Of a stretch of DNA of 64,000 nucleotides, positions 59,501 through 64,000 are shown piece by piece; the stretch's first letter is position 1; the number at the start of each line of letters is the position of its first letter. Origin of the DNA: Sordaria brevicollis (Eukaryota > Ascomycota > Sordariomycetes > Sordariales > Sordariaceae). The notes below the pieces were generated by a model that saw only the letters and a list, made by a program, of their open reading frames with translations, was not told where the DNA came from and did no database searches. The stretch lies in the NCBI GenBank assembly GCA_033439795.1, contig JAUTDP010000003.1, positions 1,426,001 to 1,490,000 on the forward strand, given 5' to 3'. The translations under genes were made by a program, and so were the position numbers.

Positions 59501-61099
59501 GTTAATAAAATATAGGGGATCTATTTTAAATTTTGCGCTAATAGCGTATAATTTATATACGGATATAATATAAATTATATCTTTCCTTTATTTAAATTCT
59601 TCGATAATTATTTTCCTCCTTTTTTATAACTTTTATACGCCGTAATAATAATATATATTAAAGATAAAGATTTTTAATTATTTTAATCTTTATATAATAA
59701 ATATACCCTTAAAATTAAAGGGTAAATAATATATACCTAATATCGTTTAATTTATTTTAATAATTATACTTTTAATTCCCTACGCCGCTAACCCTATACC
59801 GTTTTTATATAAACCGTAATCTAAATAATTTTTATTCTCCTTTTAAAGGCTAATATCGAAGCTATTAAATTTATTATTATATAATATATTTACATCCGGT
59901 TCCGTAAATAACCCTTTATCCCTACCGTTTTTAAAAACGTATTAACCTTCGATTACGTAGCGGGTACGAAGCCGAATAAATAAACCTATTATCGATAATC
60001 CGGTATAGGCAATAACGTCTATAAATTCCTTCCCGGCTTTAATATAAACGTATTCGAAATAGTCTTTTAAGTAAATATTACGAAGGTATATAAATAAAAG
60101 GCGGAATTAGCTACGGAATTATAAATTATAAAGGATTTATAAAAATAGGTTAAATATTTATATTATATTATATATTATCTATTTAATAGGATTTATAAGA
60201 TTATATACGGTCGTATTTACGTTTATCTTAAGGATTACCAAAATTTAAGTAAATTTAACGTTTCGTAATTAGAATATTATAATTTCCGGTAATTAGCGGG
60301 CGGATAATAATAATATAATACTTCGAATAATAGGTAATAAATATTAATAAATTGAATATAAATAAATATATATTAATTCTAATAGGAGTTAAAAAATACT
60401 TACGTATATTAATTTTAATAAAAATCGAAATAATTTTATATACGTTAATTCCTATTAAAATTAATTAATTTAATTATTATTTTTATTATTTTAATCCTAC
60501 GAAAGTAAATTATATAGAGGTAAATAATTTTTATAAGAATAAAATATAAAGGGATTAAATTAAAATAAATAAATTATTACGAGGTTAAAATTTAAAATAA
60601 TTTTATCGGCGGCGTTTACGATTATTACCGGCGGTACGGCGCTTAATTAATCGCAATTCCGGAATAAGAAATAAAGCCGATAGGTACGCAATATATAATA
60701 CGCCCCCCTAAATTATAAATAGGGTAAATTACGTATTATATTCCTTATTTATTATTATTTTAATAATAATCGTATTTCGCTTATTAATATAAATAAATTT
60801 AATATTGGATATAATTTTCCTATATTCTTAAAAAAAGTCCTATTTATAAATATTTAGGTATTCCTACTCCCGTAATAGAGGAGCGTATTAAATAAAATTA
60901 AATAAATTATAAATTATATTTAACGCTTTATTTATAATTATAATACGAACGACCTACTACGAAGTTTCGGGCGGTATAAAGATAATATATAATAATTAAA
61001 AATCGATATTAAAAAGATAATTTAACCCGAAACGGTTTACGAAAAAACTATTTAAACGAAATAAAAGTAATTTAATTTACAATATAGGTTTTAACGCTT

Positions 61100-63060
61100 T
61101 AAATAGTAATTTAACCTTATTAGGGAGCGCCTTTATCCGATTAAATTAACGGTTATAATTATTATAATAGGTTATACGTACTTATTTCCTATTTATAAAG
61201 TCGATTTAATTTTAAAAGATCCCGAGGATAGCGGACCGAAAGTATTTCGCATTAATAACCTTATATATATTAAAGTAATTAATAATTAACGTAGTGCGTT
61301 TATTAATATTCTTTTAAAATTATTTTTTAGGGTAAATATTATCGGCGAAAATACCGAATTCGGAATTTATATTAAACGAACTACCGGGCTTAATATAATA
61401 AAAGGGTTAAAATTAAATTATATTATAAATATTAATAATTATAAATAACGCTTGCGAAAATTCTAAATCGGAATTAAATAAATTATTATCCACTTCTATT
61501 TAACGTAAAGTAATTAAATTAGAAGAATATTCGAACTTATCGAAATACTAATAAGGCGTAAAAAAATAAGCTATCCTTAACTTACCGCCGCGTATAGTAC
61601 GCCTAAAACGCTATTATAAATTAATAACGTCTTAAAATATAATTTTACTATATTATATTATATAAATAATATCGGGTATATTTATTCCTATATTTAATAT
61701 AATAATAAATATAATAATCCGATATTAAAAATCCGGAGTAATAAATTGCTAATAAAGCCACTCTTAATCCGTAGGTCGGATATACGAATAATAAATCCGA
61801 ATAATTAAAAGGGCGGTAATTGGGGAGCGAATCCCTTATTTAATTAGCGTTAAAATAAAGTATTTCTTCGCTTTATTAATTAAATTTTTATTATTAATAT
61901 AAATAATAATTTTTAATATAATTAAATCGGTTAGAATAAATAGGAATTTAAAGCGTTCGAAATGCCGGGTTTCGCTAAATAGAATATAATCGAAGATAAT
62001 ACCGATATTAAACTAATCGATTAACGTACGGATAATATAAAGAGAATTTAAAAAATTATTAAGTAGTTAAAAACTAATATACGTCTATATATATATTTCG
62101 GATTCTTTAATTAATATAGCGGTATAGCCGAATTACGGGATAAAGAATAAAAATATACGCCGAAATTAATAAAGGTCCGCGAATTTAAATTGGAAATTAT
62201 ATTATTAATATATAATATAAAATTCGTTAATAATTATAAATACTATACGGTTAGCGAATTTAAAGGAGCGAAGATACTTAAGGAAGTAGTAATATAAAAT
62301 TTATTCGGGACCGAAAAAGATATAAATATAATATTTAAAAATTATACGCTTCTAAAATTTATTATTCTTATAAAAATTAGAAATAAATTAAATATAAAAG
62401 GGGATTCTTAGAGGTATAATATATTTTATAAAGGTTTTAATCGATAAAAAGTAATTTAATATTATAATACCGGGTAATAATATCCTTCTATTTTTAACCT
62501 AGCTAATTTAAGGGGATAATTTAAATTATAATTTTATAAAGTAAAATAACCGAAATAATTTAGAAAATAATACTTTTACCGAACTTAATAATTATAATAA
62601 AGATAATATTACTATATTAATAAATAATTTAACGGATATATTTAATTTACTTTACATAGGGGCGATAAATAACATTACTAAACTTTATTAAATTAACTAG
62701 GTTAAATAAAAGACGGATAATAATATAAATAAATTAACGTTATAATTTTTAATATTCGTTTAAATTAATATATTTAATAATTATAATTATATATTATTAG
62801 GAAGTCCGGTTAGGGTATAGTAAAATAGCGAATATAGTAGTAAATTCGAATTATTCAATAAGATATAAAATATTACCGGAGTAAGATTCAAACTATATTA
62901 TAATTCTTATATAATTTAATAGTATTTAGATAAAAATTAATTAATATATAATATATAATCCTTAGAAGTACGTTTCGTTATCTACGAGAGTAACCCCTAA
63001 ATAATTATTAATTAAGAATTATAAAACGTATTAAAGAAAAAAAAAAAGGAAGAGAAAAGT
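61100..63060 (+). pseudogene. Long coding relic, unknown family
   Basis: A plus-strand frame runs ~1.9 kb with stops spaced widely for such AT-rich DNA, and has Lys/Arg/Asn-rich composition with recognisable Gly and Asp spacing (for example LILKDPEDSGPKVFRINNL near 61210). No family match. Confidence 0.45.
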
Positions 63061-63157
63061 TAAAAGGAAAATAAAATACCTAACGCCGTTAGATTATAAA
63101 TATCTATTATTATTATAAAGATATTTAAAAGTAAATGTAAAATTATATTTAATTTAA

Positions 63158-63401
63158 TTGAAAATTTGTATGGGAGTTTTATCGCCCATGGCCAAATCGC
63201 ACAAAATCGACACAGACCTCCTCTCACTTCGTTCGCGGAGACCCACCCAGTTCCTAGGGTGGGGTAGAGTATCGTTGTGGGGTAGTCTGTGCTCAGAGAC
63301 TAGTACCCCGCTCGGGACGAATCGCTGGTCATGTACGATTCGCTGTCCCTGACTAGGGGGCTCCCCGCTAGTCATGGGGTCGGTTTTGCAGACCTGACGA
63401 G
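63158..63401 (+). repeat. Right end of composite: unmutated TIR and subterminal region
   Basis: 63317-63401 is the 85-bp TIR. 63158-63316 is GC-normal subterminal sequence of the element. Both lack RIP changes, in contrast to the DNA directly to the left. Confidence 0.8.
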
Positions 63402-63403
63402 TA

Positions 63404-63914
63404 GTAGTATATACCCCCCAAAGCAAAACCTGTAAAACGCCGTCTATGTATCTTTATCATCGTCCCCCTCCAAGTCCCCGCATTTATTACAAAATCGGTT
63501 GAAGACCATCATAACTAGATTTCACCCATTGTCCGGCTCAATGTTTCAAAAGGGCCCTTCCAGAAATGTTCAGTCATATCCTGTACCGGCAATGGATGCA
63601 GCTGTTACGCCTCCAAGATCCAACCCTTGCTCTTCCCGGTGGTACGTTCGGTATTCGGCTCCATCAAGTTGCCAACTCTTTTGAGATCCTGAAGCCGTCG
63701 TTCATTCAAGAATGGCCTCTGACATCTGGAAGGGGCCATTCCAATGAACATCCGGGTTGCGCATGCGCCTAGCGCACCTCCGGCCGAATTTGCCCTTCTA
63801 GACGTGGCGGCCACATTCATAATGGGCACGTCCTTTTTTGTATCCATCGGACGCAGCTACTGCGGGTATATGCCGTATGATTTGACAATGATTCAATATT
63901 TTTGGCAGACCTCC
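63404..63914. other. Unique right flank without a firm gene
   Basis: Composition is normal. Short overlapping ORFs occur on both strands (63499-63772 plus, 63605-63847 minus), but none shows a domain. Confidence 0.45.
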
Positions 63915-64000
63915 TTAACTGGACAAGTTCGGCCATTGGATCTTGTCGCAAGTCTTCTCCTTCTCGGTCCACGCCTTGATCTTGTCAACATCCCAGCCAC
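63915..64000 (-). CDS. Probable C-terminus of an unidentified gene (partial)
   Basis: The minus-strand frame ending at TAA 63917-63915 encodes GWDVDKIKAWTEKEKTCDKI and eight further residues. Codon use (GAG AAG GAG AAG) looks like expressed fungal sequence. The gene runs off the window. Too short to assign. Confidence 0.4.
   Translation of the reverse strand, partial: GWDVDKIKAWTEKEKTCDKIQWPNLSS

Larger units (their letters stand above)
50480..63150. other. Unassigned 12.7-kb RIP-mutated block with coding relics on both strands
   Basis: Stops fall mostly at codons that RIP could derive from Gln, Arg or Trp, and long frames rich in Lys, Glu, Asp and Gly can be followed. They run on the minus strand at ~52850-50600, and on the plus strand at ~52870-53500, ~54380-56500 and ~61100-63060, with weaker plus-strand frames between. 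None gives RT, integrase, DDE, helicase or tyrosine-recombinase motifs that I recognise. No LTRs or TIRs of its own were found. It could be one multi-gene element inserted in the pogo 3' region, several nested elements, or a duplicated host segment. Confidence 0.5.
39160..63401 (+). mobile_element. 24.2-kb composite bounded by 85-bp TIRs (pogo/Fot1-like element with nested insertions)
   Basis: The left end starts CTCGTTAGGTCTGCAAAACC (39160) and the right end is its inverse (63382-63401). The inverted match runs 85 bp. TA flanks both ends (39158-39159, 63402-63403), the target of Tc1/mariner/pogo transposases, and a pogo-like transposase lies just inside. A normal pogo/Fot1 element is ~2 kb; the excess is a gypsy element (41697-49710) and an unassigned block (~50.48-63.15 kb). 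Nearly the whole interval is RIP-mutated. Confidence 0.75.

Noticed and set aside
63154..63426. Minus-strand ORF across the right TIR, with MGDKTPIQIF as possible start of a leftward gene
   Set aside because: Past the start it enters AT-rich DNA where the plus strand carries the better coding signal; the TIR part is not protein-coding.
1..64000. CRISPR array or prokaryotic operon structure
   Set aside because: No spaced short repeats; introns, HET protein and RIP show that the DNA is fungal nuclear.

Overview
The window looks like nuclear DNA of a filamentous ascomycete, most likely a Sordariales species (Neurospora/Sordaria-like). The reasons are: compact genes with short introns (48-123 bp) carrying CTRAC-like branch points, typical fungal families (HET, PTH11-like receptor, CBM1-linked esterase, MFS sugar transporter, OSBP/Kes1, RGS), and AT-rich blocks in which CpA and TpG have almost vanished in favour of TpA. 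That last signature is repeat-induced point mutation (RIP). The organism call is inference; the RIP signature is seen directly.

Layout. 1-27.2 kb is ordinary gene-bearing DNA: the end of an unknown gene (1-~240), an F-box/ankyrin protein (766-2487, minus), two tandem paralogues here called A (2883-6463, minus) and B (7405-10352, minus), a short PTH11-like 7-TM protein (11846-12891, minus), an RGS-TM protein (15598-17189, plus), a CBM1-GDSL/CE16 esterase (17812-19155, plus), a HET-domain protein flanked by direct repeats (20245-22596, plus), two small secreted-type proteins (minus) and an MFS sugar transporter (25426-27127, minus). 27278-32959 is a complete, RIP-killed Ty1/copia LTR retrotransposon with a perfect 5-bp target duplication. 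32.96-39.16 kb is again unique DNA with an OSBP gene and an intron-containing tRNA-Lys(CTT). 39160-63401 is a 24.2-kb mutated composite bounded by 85-bp terminal inverted repeats and a TA duplication. It holds a pogo/Fot1-like transposase, split by a Ty3/gypsy chromovirus with its own GGTAA duplication, and a ~12.7-kb block of coding relics that I could not assign. The last 0.6 kb is unique DNA with the probable end of a minus-strand gene.

The most interesting signal is the A/B pair. A is a 1090-residue protein with a 2OG-Fe(II) dioxygenase (prolyl-hydroxylase type) domain and a long conserved C-terminal half ending in a SUMO-interacting-type motif. B keeps the same five-exon structure, a 33-nt microexon in the same place, the C-terminal half and the terminal motif. 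B lacks, in frame, only the ~195 residues that form the dioxygenase. The duplicated unit also includes promoter blocks; in B these are pushed apart by 343 bp, matching a 342-bp MITE with TA duplication found exactly there. The pair therefore looks like an enzyme beside its own catalytic-domain-less copy, possibly a decoy, scaffold or competitor.

The repeat blocks give a readable history. In the 85-bp TIRs all eight differences are RIP-type transitions, all on the left copy. Both LTR elements keep matched target duplications, so the order of insertion can be read: the pogo-like element came before the chromovirus.
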